DNA from: Rhizaria sp. SCN 62-66
Lineage: Eukaryota > Rhizaria, unplaced
Assembly: GCA_001724265.1 (NCBI GenBank)
Contig: MEDY01000224.1
Location: 1 to 64,000, forward strand
Length of the DNA stretch: 64,000 nucleotides
Direction: 5' to 3'
The notes under the pieces: generated by a model
Seen by the model: the letters and a program-made list of their open reading frames with translations, nothing else
Told to the model about the DNA's origin: nothing
The model's database searches: none
Shown here: piece after piece, positions 55,501 to 63,032 of the stretch
How positions within the stretch are numbered: position 1 is the stretch's first letter
Layout: the number at the start of each line of letters is the position of its first letter
Translations under genes and position numbers: made by a program

Positions 55501-57338
55501 CTGCTGCTACTATGGGCGGGGCGGGGGGGCGGCGAACCCGTGCGGCGGCCGGTCGCGGTGGCGGCGGCGGTGTTGCGAGAGGCAGTGCCGGGGCGAGACT
55601 GCTGCGGGCGCGCCGTCGCGTTGCTGGCGCCGTTGCGAGAGGCTGAGGCCGAGGCCGGGCCGGGAGCGGGACTGCGGGCAGGGGTCGCGGTCGAGGTCGC
55701 GGTGGGGGGGCGGCGGGCACTGGCGCTGGCGCCGGCGCTGGAGGCGCTAGAGTGGGCAGGTGCGTTCGCAGTGACGGGGCGGCTCGCGGGGGCCGGGCGC
55801 GCCGGGGCGGGGATGCGGCTGGCGCTCGCGGGCACAGGTTCGGGCGCGGGTGCGCGCGCGCTCTCGATGTTGTAGCCGTTGCTGGTGTAGCCGTTTGGGT
55901 TGTCATAGCCGTCGCCGTCTGCAGCGCCGACGTTCAGCGGAGCCAGTCTACGATGGACAGCAGCAGCAGCAGTATTCGCGGCAGCAGCGGGGCTATAGGC
56001 GCTCTCAGCGGGCTGCGGGGGCTCGGGGGTCGCGGCGGCCTTCTTCGCAGGGGCTGCGGCCGTGACAGGCTCAGCCTCCTGGTGGGACGCGGGCGCTGAC
56101 GCTGAGACAGACACCGACTCCGGCTCAGGCTTGGCGTGAAGGTCACTGTGATGGTCCTCGTGCTCATGGTGATGAGGTTTCTCATTGCCGTGCGCGTTAG
56201 TAGAGTGGGCGTCGAGTCCGACGTGGAGCCCCCCGTCGAGACTGGCGTCAAGGTCGGCAGTGAAGTTCAGGTCCAGGTCGAATCCGTCATCGTCGTCGTC
56301 GTCGAGGCCGGCGCCGTCGAGTTCACCACCGGCACCTGTCTCTGCCTCCGCCTCGGCCTCGGCCTCGGGCTCGGGCTCATCCTTGGCCTCAGCAGCAGGC
56401 TCAGCCTCGGCCTCAGCAGCAGCAGCAGCAGCAGCAGCAGATTCAGCCTCAGGCTCGGGCTCTGCAGCAGCAGCGACAGCGGCGGCAGCGGCAGCGGGCT
56501 CAGGCTTGGCAGCAACAGGAGCAGCAGGAGCAGCAGCAGCAGCAGCAGCAGGAGCAGCAGGGGCGACCGCAACGGCGACAGGCGCGGGAATGGGAGCGCG
56601 GATGGGGGGCACTATGCTGGCGGCCGAGACGGGCTCGGGGGTCGGCACGGGCGTCAGCTCGTTCTCATTCGCGGCCGCAGCCACGGGCGCAGCTACAGGC
56701 GCAGGGGCAGCTACAGGGGCAACAGGAGCAGGAGCAGGAGCAGGAGCAGCAGCGGCGGCAGCGGCGGGGGCAAAGCCTGGTTTGTTGAGGTCTTCGTCGT
56801 CGCTAAAGTCGAGGTCCAGTTCCAGGTCAGAGGCGTCGTCGTGGGCAGGCGCAGGCGCCGCAACTGGAGCGGGAGCGGGAGCCGCGGCAGCAGGAGCAGC
56901 AGCAGCGGGCGTGGGCGCGGGCACGGGCGCGGGCGCAGCGGCAACAGGGGCCGGAGCCGGGGCTGGAGCAGCAGAGACAGCAGCAACGGCGGCGGTGGGA
57001 GCGACAGGAGCGGCAGCGGCAGCGGCAGCGGCCGGGGAAGGGGCGACGGAGTCGTTCAGGAGCTGGCTGATGTCCAGGTCATCGTCCGACGCGTTGCCGT
57101 TGGCAGCAGCCGCAGCGGCAGGCGCGGCGGCAGGAGCAGGGGCAGCAGCAGCAACAGGTGCAGGCTCCGGCACAGCAGCAGCAGGAGCAGCGGCGGCAGG
57201 AGCAACAAGCGGCGTACTGTTACCGTTGCTGTTGTTGCTGTTGTTGTTGGGGACGGAGGGCGACGTGGGGATATCGTGCAAAAGGTCGCCGATATCGTCG
57301 TCGTCGCCAAAGTTAAAGTCGCTGTCGCTGTCGGACAT
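52515..57338 (-). CDS. Acidic leucine-rich-repeat protein with long disordered arms
   Basis: The ATG at 57338 (MSDSDSDFNFGDDDDIGDLL) gives 1,607 residues ending QQALQM, TAA. The frame is open upstream but has no ATG. The N-terminal 400 residues are Ala/Pro-rich with spaced acidic motifs (DDDLDISQLLNDS, DLELDLDFSDDEDL, DDDDGFDLDLNF). Residues about 400-740 are Ser/Pro/Arg-rich. Residues about 744-915 contain five or six LRRs of the SDS22/dynein-associated type (LEELDLSHNKLRSLTGLSGL, KLLVLNVNNNALPSLATVGA, LVSLSALDIAFNQV) with an LRR-cap-like end. A helical region (about 1000-1145; EFPQFVKLLHDYGISPRFVL, FETFVQYLCRVSLYYAWICY) may be a second folded domain, unassigned. A Gln/Asn-rich segment and a C-terminal helical region follow. 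A scaffold or adaptor role is inferred from architecture. No intron seen. Confidence 0.8.
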   Translation of the reverse strand: MSDSDSDFNFGDDDDIGDLLHDIPTSPSVPNNNSNNSNGNSTPLVAPAAAAPAAAVPEPAPVAAAAPAPAAAPAAAAAANGNASDDDLDISQLLNDSVAPSPAAAAAAAAPVAPTAAVAAVSAAPAPAPAPVAAAPAPVPAPTPAAAAPAAAAPAPAPVAAPAPAHDDASDLELDLDFSDDEDLNKPGFAPAAAAAAAPAPAPAPVAPVAAPAPVAAPVAAAANENELTPVPTPEPVSAASIVPPIRAPIPAPVAVAVAPAAPAAAAAAAPAAPVAAKPEPAAAAAAVAAAAEPEPEAESAAAAAAAAEAEAEPAAEAKDEPEPEAEAEAEAETGAGGELDGAGLDDDDDDGFDLDLNFTADLDASLDGGLHVGLDAHSTNAHGNEKPHHHEHEDHHSDLHAKPEPESVSVSASAPASHQEAEPVTAAAPAKKAAATPEPPQPAESAYSPAAAANTAAAAVHRRLAPLNVGAADGDGYDNPNGYTSNGYNIESARAPAPEPVPASASRIPAPARPAPASRPVTANAPAHSSASSAGASASARRPPTATSTATPARSPAPGPASASASRNGASNATARPQQSRPGTASRNTAAATATGRRTGSPPPRPAHSSSSGATATPARSPAPRGVPAYKAVERQIAARKSEAGTPRNYAYGSDRFDYGNRPSATTAADGRARSPLPACATGGRSSLTPSGGNSARARTGTGAGAGEGKGKAGGNGDGGDDDDTQSRFPQWGEGEAMPLPAFVECAVANYSRLRVLRITACGLARVPANLPRNLEELDLSHNKLRSLTGLSGLRKLLVLNVNNNALPSLATVGALTTLVELRAMYNNVRQLDGLGGLVSLSALDIAFNQVQTPAALRILAFNPRLRLLWLAGSPLTKQASFSRAIVANLLPQLCQLDGASLETFSSVMTLFTPPPSVHRPATGVAPGALLIGACARHIPNEQPETLVRTVTLEGEWDAEAYGDREQRSRVVSALQRHRPLYPSAIDLHEARRAWREYEPMLRKIYDRYAALSAVAQSVGGVAGRGNAASQRPAGQGLDLRGKGGGSRDNAAALGTTTTSAAAAGAAGAREHVLEFPQFVKLLHDYGISPRFVLDNHTCLLLQLTEGSLLFKNKGINIPFETFVQYLCRVSLYYAWICYERQYPPASAAAVAFPEANRNHPDRVLSLAQDAPPGAGNAAQEEPASVAGSPFLYEWTSYGDVCPRCLPPEFLGGCIFLVASAIHKRLESAATSAKASVKRMQEMHALAPVAAPLPVREAPSKAPFRTGYGRARPLDPHAILSPVTDLNGTGTGTGSAVTASAGGAQRQRGNHGFKSRYDDEDFDYSNNNINNNNGAFGYGDEEAWWNNGNSNNDHVNNYPGNDAQQQQYGGNGQVDAALQEELRQALLRANKNNSGHHDDNNNHYHDDQQQHQPQFNDAYGPDDSAYQQQHQSQQQQQPQQQQQTAAAAAAAALEPGVASVSESVGAWLSALDDDYETTASALSSLVAQLQTARGAGELQAGVLSLCEAMEEMDALSPLPLQAAATAEMERDPRLEEALGEAVARTYAVDELKTMMGALLTQIGDAGCDPAAARAVAARVVGADWQRAGIVDVPPPLLAMAQQALQM
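52981..53045. repeat. CAG/CTG trinucleotide tracts in the LRR gene
   Basis: GCAGCAGCAG and TGCTGCTG runs encode poly-Ala and poly-Gln (minus strand) in the C-terminal Gln/Asn-rich part. They are probable length-variable microsatellites. Confidence 0.8.
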
Positions 57339-57950
57339 GGGACGCGAGCGGGCTGAGGCAGAGGGGCGGGGTGCCCTGAGCAAGACGCGGGAGAGCGAAA
57401 GTGGGTGTTTGCAGGCGATGAGACAGCCTGGGTGGAGAGGAAAGCGCGCTCAGAAGGGCAAGAGCGGCCAGGAGCGGGGTAAAAGTAGCACTGAGGGAAA
57501 TAAAAGTAATAGAAAGGTGATATATGTGAGGGATATGAGTTGGCAAAGTCGTTAAGTTGTCGAGCAAGGCGAGGAAGAGATTCCCAACGACATGAAGAAA
57601 CGTGAGAGCGTGTCGGAGATACAAAGCAATTACATCGGCCATAGTGAGCGTTGGTAGCGCATTAAACCAAATTGATCAACGTAAAAGACTTCGGTTCATC
57701 CTTTTTTTCAATGGGAGCTTTACTGTGCGTCGGGGAAGCGAGATACACGACGAAACATCGAAGCTAGGTCGGGAGCAACAGGCCGTTGTGGACAATTTTT
57801 GAGAACCGCCCCGAGTCGGTCGATCGAACTGTGGCAGCGAAGCGAACGAATGGACACCGTCTAGGGCGGTGTAGTTTCCGTCAGGGTCGCTATTTGTGCA
57901 CTGTTATGTGTTGAATCGTGTTTTCACACCTTTTCGCAACAACAAAAAGC
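57339..57950. promoter_or_regulatory. Head-to-head intergenic region (LRR gene and tail-anchored protein gene)
   Basis: Divergent start codons are 612 bases apart. Composition shifts from purine-rich leader (57380-57540) to mixed sequence. No element recognised; shared promoter function is inferred from geometry. Confidence 0.4.
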
Positions 57951-58217
57951 ATGCCTAGTGTCGCCACCCGCCGTCGCCGCTTCGACGCTGCCCAAGAGCG
58001 CAACGCTGACGAAGAGCGCGGCTTCGCTGCCGCCACGTCGTCCTCTTCCTCGGCGACCCTGATGCCGTCCCGCAACGGCGCGTCTCCCTACGCGCTGAAC
58101 CGCCCCACCGCGGAGGGCGAGAAGATGAACCCGCTGCTGCGGCTGCTGGTCAATTTCCCCGGCATCCCCATCCTCGCGCTCGTCTTCGCAATCTACTACT
58201 TCGTCTTCCGCAAGTGA
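57951..58217 (+). CDS. Small tail-anchored membrane protein, 88 residues
   Basis: The protein starts MPSVATRRRRFDAAQERNAD with a basic RRRR patch, continues through a Ser-rich disordered region and ends with a single hydrophobic segment, LLVNFPGIPILALVFAIYYF followed by VFRK and TGA. This layout (cytosolic N-terminus, one C-terminal membrane helix, two to four residues after it) is that of tail-anchored proteins inserted post-translationally, usually into the ER. It is not an obvious Sec61-beta, SERP1/RAMP4 or SNARE by sequence. GC-rich codon use matches real genes here. The frame is open upstream without ATG; the ATG at 57951 follows an A-rich leader. Function unknown. Confidence 0.65.
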   Translation: MPSVATRRRRFDAAQERNADEERGFAAATSSSSSATLMPSRNGASPYALNRPTAEGEKMNPLLRLLVNFPGIPILALVFAIYYFVFRK

Positions 58218-58768
58218 GTGCAAAGCGGCGAAATGAGCGCAAATGTGACATTATATGATTTTATAGCTGCGCTTGTGTTGTTATGTTGCTGTAGACTGCT
58301 GTGCCTTGCGACGATTCTCCGTGGCAGCGCACTCTTGTGCAGGCTGCTGTTGATGGCATCACCGCTGCACTGTTCGCTGTTGCACTCTGAGTTCGTTCAC
58401 AACAGCTTTCACGCTGCCCAGTTGTACTGCTCCGTTACTGCGTCTGCTGACTCTGTGTTGGTTTACGACTCGCAAACCAGGCAAAAAGAAATGGCTATAT
58501 CTCTGTATTGTAGCGTCATCAGACGGCGTACGCTTCTGCGTGCTGTCAGTCAGGCCTTGCGTGCTGAAGGCCACTGCTCTGACTCGACTGCTCCTGGCCC
58601 AAACGCTTGATTCAAGTCGAATATATGGACTATTTACACCGCGACAAGTAGCATGCAGGTGCCATCGCGAATACACACGTTCCAAACATTATCTTCACAA
58701 CACTACCTTCAACTCACTGCTTGGACTTAATCAACTGCAATATCGTGACTCAAACGTTATCAGTCAGT
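58218..58768. other. Convergent intergenic region
   Basis: This is 3' flanking DNA of the tail-anchored gene (plus) and the SR/SP-rich gene (minus). An open frame of about 130 codons follows immediately after 58218 but lacks local coding style. Nothing else seen. Confidence 0.45.
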
Positions 58769-60376
58769 TCAATCGCTGCTAGTGCTAGCATCGATGCTGG
58801 TGCCAGTGTTGGTGTCAGCGCTCGCGCTCGGGGTCGTCCTGTCGGCAGAAATGGACTTTGACTCCTCAACCTTGACCTTCGCACCGGCATCATCAGCGTT
58901 CTCGCCGCGAGAGACAGCCTCGGCCCTGTGGAATGCAATACAATCAGAAGTCACAAGAGTAAGCGCAGATGTTGTGAGCACAAAGAAACAGTAAAATCAC
59001 TCGACACCGTTCCAAATACATACAAATCATAGTTAAACATTGCAAGATACATCGCACACGCAACGGGAGACCCATGCTGGCACACCCAACGTACCGCGCG
59101 ATACCGCTCTGGTCCGTGACGCCGCGCAGCAGCTGCTCGAGACCGGTCTCGTACGACTCCGGGCTCCTGTCCCGGCGGCGGGCCACCGCGCGCGGCGACG
59201 CCGAGGCCGTGGCGGGCAGACGCACCGCGGAGCCGGGGGTCGCGGGCGCGCCGCCGGACGCCAGCAGCGCCGCCGCGCGCGCGGCGGAGTGCGGGGGAGT
59301 CATGGCCACGGACGCCGCGGCGCTCGCAGCCTTGGTGGGGGTTGCTGAAGTAGATGTCGTGGATGTCACTGCTGCTGTTGATGTTGCTGTAGTTGACGGA
59401 GACTTCGCCACGGCGGTCGCGGTGTTGGCGCCGCGGACGGGGGTGGACGGGGCAGAGCGCTTGGCCGCCGCGCTCGAGCCCGCGCTGGCACCAGAAGGAA
59501 GCGCGCTGGCGTTGAGAGTGTTGTTGGTGGGGGTGCGAGACGGCGAGCGGGAGACACTTGCTCTCGCGCTCGAGCCGTCATCTGTCGTAGCAGCGGCGGC
59601 GGCGGAAGCAGCAGCAGCTCTACGGCTGGGAGAGCGCGAGCGCGACCGTGAGCGGGAACGGGTGCGAGAGCTGGAGCCAGAAGCACCCGCAGCAGCTGCG
59701 GGATGGGCATTGCGAGTGGCATCTGCGCTTGCACTGCTGCTGCTAGACTCAGTAGCGTCAAGAGTTGGAACAGCGGGGGGCGAAAACATCGGCGGGCGCG
59801 TCGACGGCCCCGCGCGCGCCGAGCTTCCAGTGCCAGCAGCGCTAGCGGCGCCGCTGCTGCTGTTCATAGGCGAGGCGAAGGTGGAAGGGGTTTTGGCAGG
59901 GCGCACGGGAGAATGCTGCAAGCGGTCGTACATGCGCTCCAAGATGTTGCCGCCGGGTGCCATGGCGCAGCCAGGGCGGCGCAGAGGGGACGCTGGAACG
60001 GGACGGGCATTTGGACGCAGCGGGGACTTCATGGGCACCTTCATCGGCGAAGATAACAGCTGCGTGGGGGGAATGTGACGCACCATTGGGTGCGCAGCGC
60101 TGGAGCGGGGACACAGGAACAGAGAGCAAAACGGGCATGAAACAGAGTCAAAAATTAGCCCATAGTAAAACAGTTGCGCTATTATGTCATATCAAGTTGC
60201 TGCAGCTAAGGACAAAGATCTGAAAGGTGAGGAGCGTACCGAGTGTCACTGTTGGGATCGGTGGAGGCGGTCTCTGAATTGGGGGGAGCAAGATAGTCGA
60301 CGGGGGCATACCCCGCGCCGGCGACGCGACGGCGCTTCGACTCTTGTTCAATCGAGTTTGCGTCACGATCGGACAT
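58769..60376 (-). CDS. SR- and SP/TP-rich, probably nuclear protein, three exons
   Basis: Exons are 60376-60240, 60099-59095 and 58925-58769, 432 residues. Donors are GTACGC and GTACGT; acceptors are CTCCAG and CCACAG. Each junction completes an Arg codon (CG|C and CG|G), strongly supporting the splices. The protein starts MSDRDANSIEQESKRRRVAG, with a KRRR nuclear-localisation-type patch. It has many proline-directed sites (SSPMKVPMKSPLR, SPLRR, SPVR, TPSTF) suggesting cyclin-dependent kinase targets, an RS-dipeptide block (SRTRSRSRSRSRSPSRR) typical of splicing-related proteins, and an acidic Ser/Thr-rich tail ending ASTSSD, TGA. A conserved-looking segment is NILERMYDRLQHSPVRPAKT. No RRM is present. 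An in-frame ATG 13 codons upstream (60415) is possible. Family not recognised. Confidence 0.75.
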
Positions 60377-60711
60377 TTTGTCTGTGCGCAATTTTAACAA
60401 CTGTGCCCATCGCATATCGTGTCCAAAGTTGGCCTACCATCGGGCGCCAAACGGACAAGGCGGCCAGCTCCTGGTTTTTCGGAACAACTCACAAACGACG
60501 TAGCCCAACTTTCACGGTCAAATAACCCTCGCTATCAATCGTCAAGTGCTTATCGGGTCAATTTATAACGCATTAATGTGAGTTAAAGATGCTATAATTT
60601 CATTACTTGCTGCTTTGAAAGCAGTCTACCGCGTGCAAACCACATTCTTCTTACCCATCTATTTCGGGCCTCGCAATCCTCTCTTGCTTTCACATACAAT
60701 TACAGGCTGCG
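60377..60711. promoter_or_regulatory. Head-to-head intergenic region (SR/SP-rich gene and four-segment membrane protein)
   Basis: Divergent starts are 335 bases apart. Just before the plus-strand ATG is ATTACAG|GCTGCG, which looks like a 3' splice acceptor, so a 5'UTR intron in the plus gene is possible. No promoter motif recognised. Confidence 0.4.
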
Positions 60712-61680
60712 ATGTTCTTCTGTGTGACAGCGCGCAACCGTCTCCGCTCAGTCGCGTTTTTCGGCGCGCTCTACTCGCTCGCGGTTGCCTCGTACTGGGT
60801 TGCGACCAAGATGCGCGTGTTTTCCTTCCCTGACTGGCGCAACGAGGTGCACGAGTCCCTCGAGGAGTCCAACCTGGTGGCCGACGCAGTCGTCTTCTTC
60901 TTCCTCTTCCTGGGCTCCCTCACGCTTGGCTGCACCGCCGGACGCCCGCCCGCGCGCCTTGTCTCCTCCGCCGACATGTACGCCTCGGCCGGCAGCGTCC
61001 CGCGCACGTCCACCAAGCGCGGCGCGCTACTCGCCGACGATGTCGACAGTAACAGCAGCGCCCACGCTTACGACGACGGCCGCATCGCCAACGACAACTC
61101 CCCGCGCGCGCGCTACTTTGCCGCGTACGAGCGCATTGGCGTCAGCGACCCCACGTCGACGGGCTCCGTCCTGGGCCGCTTCTTCACCACGGTCGGCGCG
61201 TCGGCGATGCTGCTCTCGGGCGCCTTCCGCCTCCGCCTCGCGCTCGCGCTCAAGATCGCCACCACCGAGTCCCGCAGCGCCGCCGCATTCGAGATCACCA
61301 CCGCCGGTTTCTGCGTGCTCTACGGCTTCAGCGCGCTCTGCGTGCTCTTCCTGGCCGACCCCGGCCGTCTCCCGCCGCCGCCGCGTGAGGTCCTCAACCC
61401 GGAGGACACCTCCTTTTACGGCAGCCACCGCGCCGGGGCCGCGTCCTCCGCGCGCCAGGGCGGCGCCGCGGCCTTTCCGGGCGCCGACAGCGACGGGCTG
61501 TCGTTCCTCGACGGCGCCAACGGCAACGGCGGTGGCGCGGCGTCCGGCCGCGGCAGCGCCAACTCGGCCTACGGCGCGCGCAACGCCTACGGCGGCGGTG
61601 CGCAGGGCCGCGGGGAAAACAACTTCTACGGCGCGGGCGCGGTGCAGAGCTCGTACGCGCGCCAGGGCAACCGCTATTGA
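60712..61680 (+). CDS. Four-segment membrane protein with Gly/Asn-rich tail
   Basis: The 322-residue protein starts MFFCVTARNRLRSVAFFGAL. Four hydrophobic segments lie at about 12-32, 54-76, 155-180 and 187-212 (ITTAGFCVLYGFSALCVLFL). Between the second and third is a hydrophilic loop with Ser/Asp/Asn. After the fourth segment the tail (residues 215-322) is rich in Gly, Ala, Asn, Tyr and Arg (NAYGGGAQGRGENNFYGAGA) and probably disordered and cytosolic. Codon use and GC bias match the neighbouring genes. No catalytic or transport motif was recognised. TGA stop. Confidence 0.75.
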   Translation: MFFCVTARNRLRSVAFFGALYSLAVASYWVATKMRVFSFPDWRNEVHESLEESNLVADAVVFFFLFLGSLTLGCTAGRPPARLVSSADMYASAGSVPRTSTKRGALLADDVDSNSSAHAYDDGRIANDNSPRARYFAAYERIGVSDPTSTGSVLGRFFTTVGASAMLLSGAFRLRLALALKIATTESRSAAAFEITTAGFCVLYGFSALCVLFLADPGRLPPPPREVLNPEDTSFYGSHRAGAASSARQGGAAAFPGADSDGLSFLDGANGNGGGAASGRGSANSAYGARNAYGGGAQGRGENNFYGAGAVQSSYARQGNRY

Positions 61681-63032
61681 GCGCAGAGAACGCGGAAACA
61701 CAAAGCAGAAGGGCGCTTGAGTGACCTCTGCATGTGACTTTGACTTGAGCTGGCCTGTCCAGTTTGCAGAGCCGAAAGCCAATTATTTGCTCAAGCTTAA
61801 TACAATATTACATTCAGTAAATTTTTTATGAAATATACGTGTGGTCATTTTCTTTATTTAAATTCTGTATTTTTAAATGACTATGATGTTTTTTAAATTG
61901 AATCGAGAGTGTTTAAAAACTGCATCCGGTCAAGAGTACAAGTGATTGGAGGTACGAATAGGTTTTAAAATGATATATTACCATGAGAAAAAAGATGTCA
62001 AAATCTATTGATATTATATGGATTAAAACAAGGAATGTACATACACAAAACACGTCACGTCTCATAATCAACATCTGTACGATCTATTCATCTCCTTCAC
62101 ACAGAGCAGCTCTCTTCCCTGACTGTTACCGCGATGATGCAGCGCGTGGCATAAGCTCGTAGGGCGTCGATGTTGCCGAAATTATTGCGTGTCGCTTTAC
62201 CTCACCTCTTGGACTGTGCTCCGCCACAAGCAAACTCCCTCCTCAACGTTAACGTTGCCAAGGTGCAGGGTGAGACTTTCAGCCAAGGTAACACCGTCTC
62301 CAACGCAGGTACGAGCTACGGTCTCTCTGTATCTCGCCTGCCACTCGTGGCGTCTTTGCACCTTGCCACACCATCCAAGCTCAGTTTACCATTGTCCCAG
62401 AAACAATCTCCCCGTATTCTGCCAATGGGAGCTGCGTCGTCCTTGGGTGTCATCACTCGCGCATTTGCCACGGCGGCGCGGGCAGTGATCGACTCTCGGT
62501 CCGTTTGTGGCTGCTGCTAGGTTCTCGGTTAAAGTGGCTGTTGACGAGGTAAATCTCAAAATGAACGTATTGACAACTGCGAGGGAGCGGTCCCTCCTTC
62601 TTGATATTCCGGCGGCTGAGTTCGACAAATTTAGATGATAGTTACGTCTGTACGTAGTACGTATGAGGCATTGATGCAGAAGAAGTACTATATTTCATGA
62701 GAAAGCAAGCTGAAAATCGGTGGTAAACGTCAAATTAGAGGTCATGATTGAATGAATAACATTCGTTCTATTGTGGATTATGTTGAACAACTTATAATCA
62801 ATTTCGCATCAACTGCAAATGCAGACAGTTTGATACGTACGACGTATTAGTCCGGAAAATTGTGGAATGGGACAGTCAAACAAATTAGAACAATACACTT
62901 GAAGAGAAGCAAATACGAAAGCTTAACAACACGTCAAATATCGAACAGAATAAGTAACAAACAGCAGCAACTAAAACACTTCTTGTATCAGTGTAAGTCC
63001 GCTGTACACAGTAAACAGCAGTCCTTTATAAC
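61681..63032. other. Mostly AT-rich intergenic region
   Basis: The two ends (61790-62100 and 62640-63020) are strongly AT-rich and appear noncoding. The middle (about 62120-62640) is more balanced and holds a weak ORF, listed separately. No RNA gene or repeat seen. Confidence 0.5.
62170..62532 (+). CDS. Possible small protein or exon cluster (weak)
   Basis: One frame reads MLPKLLRVALPHLLDCAPPQ, presequence-like, and runs 117 codons to TAG (62518-62520) and, if that is sense, three codons further to TAA. A GTACGA donor-like site at about 62310 and a different-frame segment at 62510-62640 (FSVKVAVDEVNLKMNVLTTA ... AAEFDKFR, TGA) suggest that the real gene may be spliced. The second segment looks more protein-like than the first. 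Boundaries and identity are unresolved. Confidence 0.25.

Noticed and set aside
58218-58610. 130-codon plus-strand frame downstream of the tail-anchored gene
   Set aside because: It is Leu/Cys/Ser-rich with no local GC bias, starts right after a stop codon and shows no features of a real protein.
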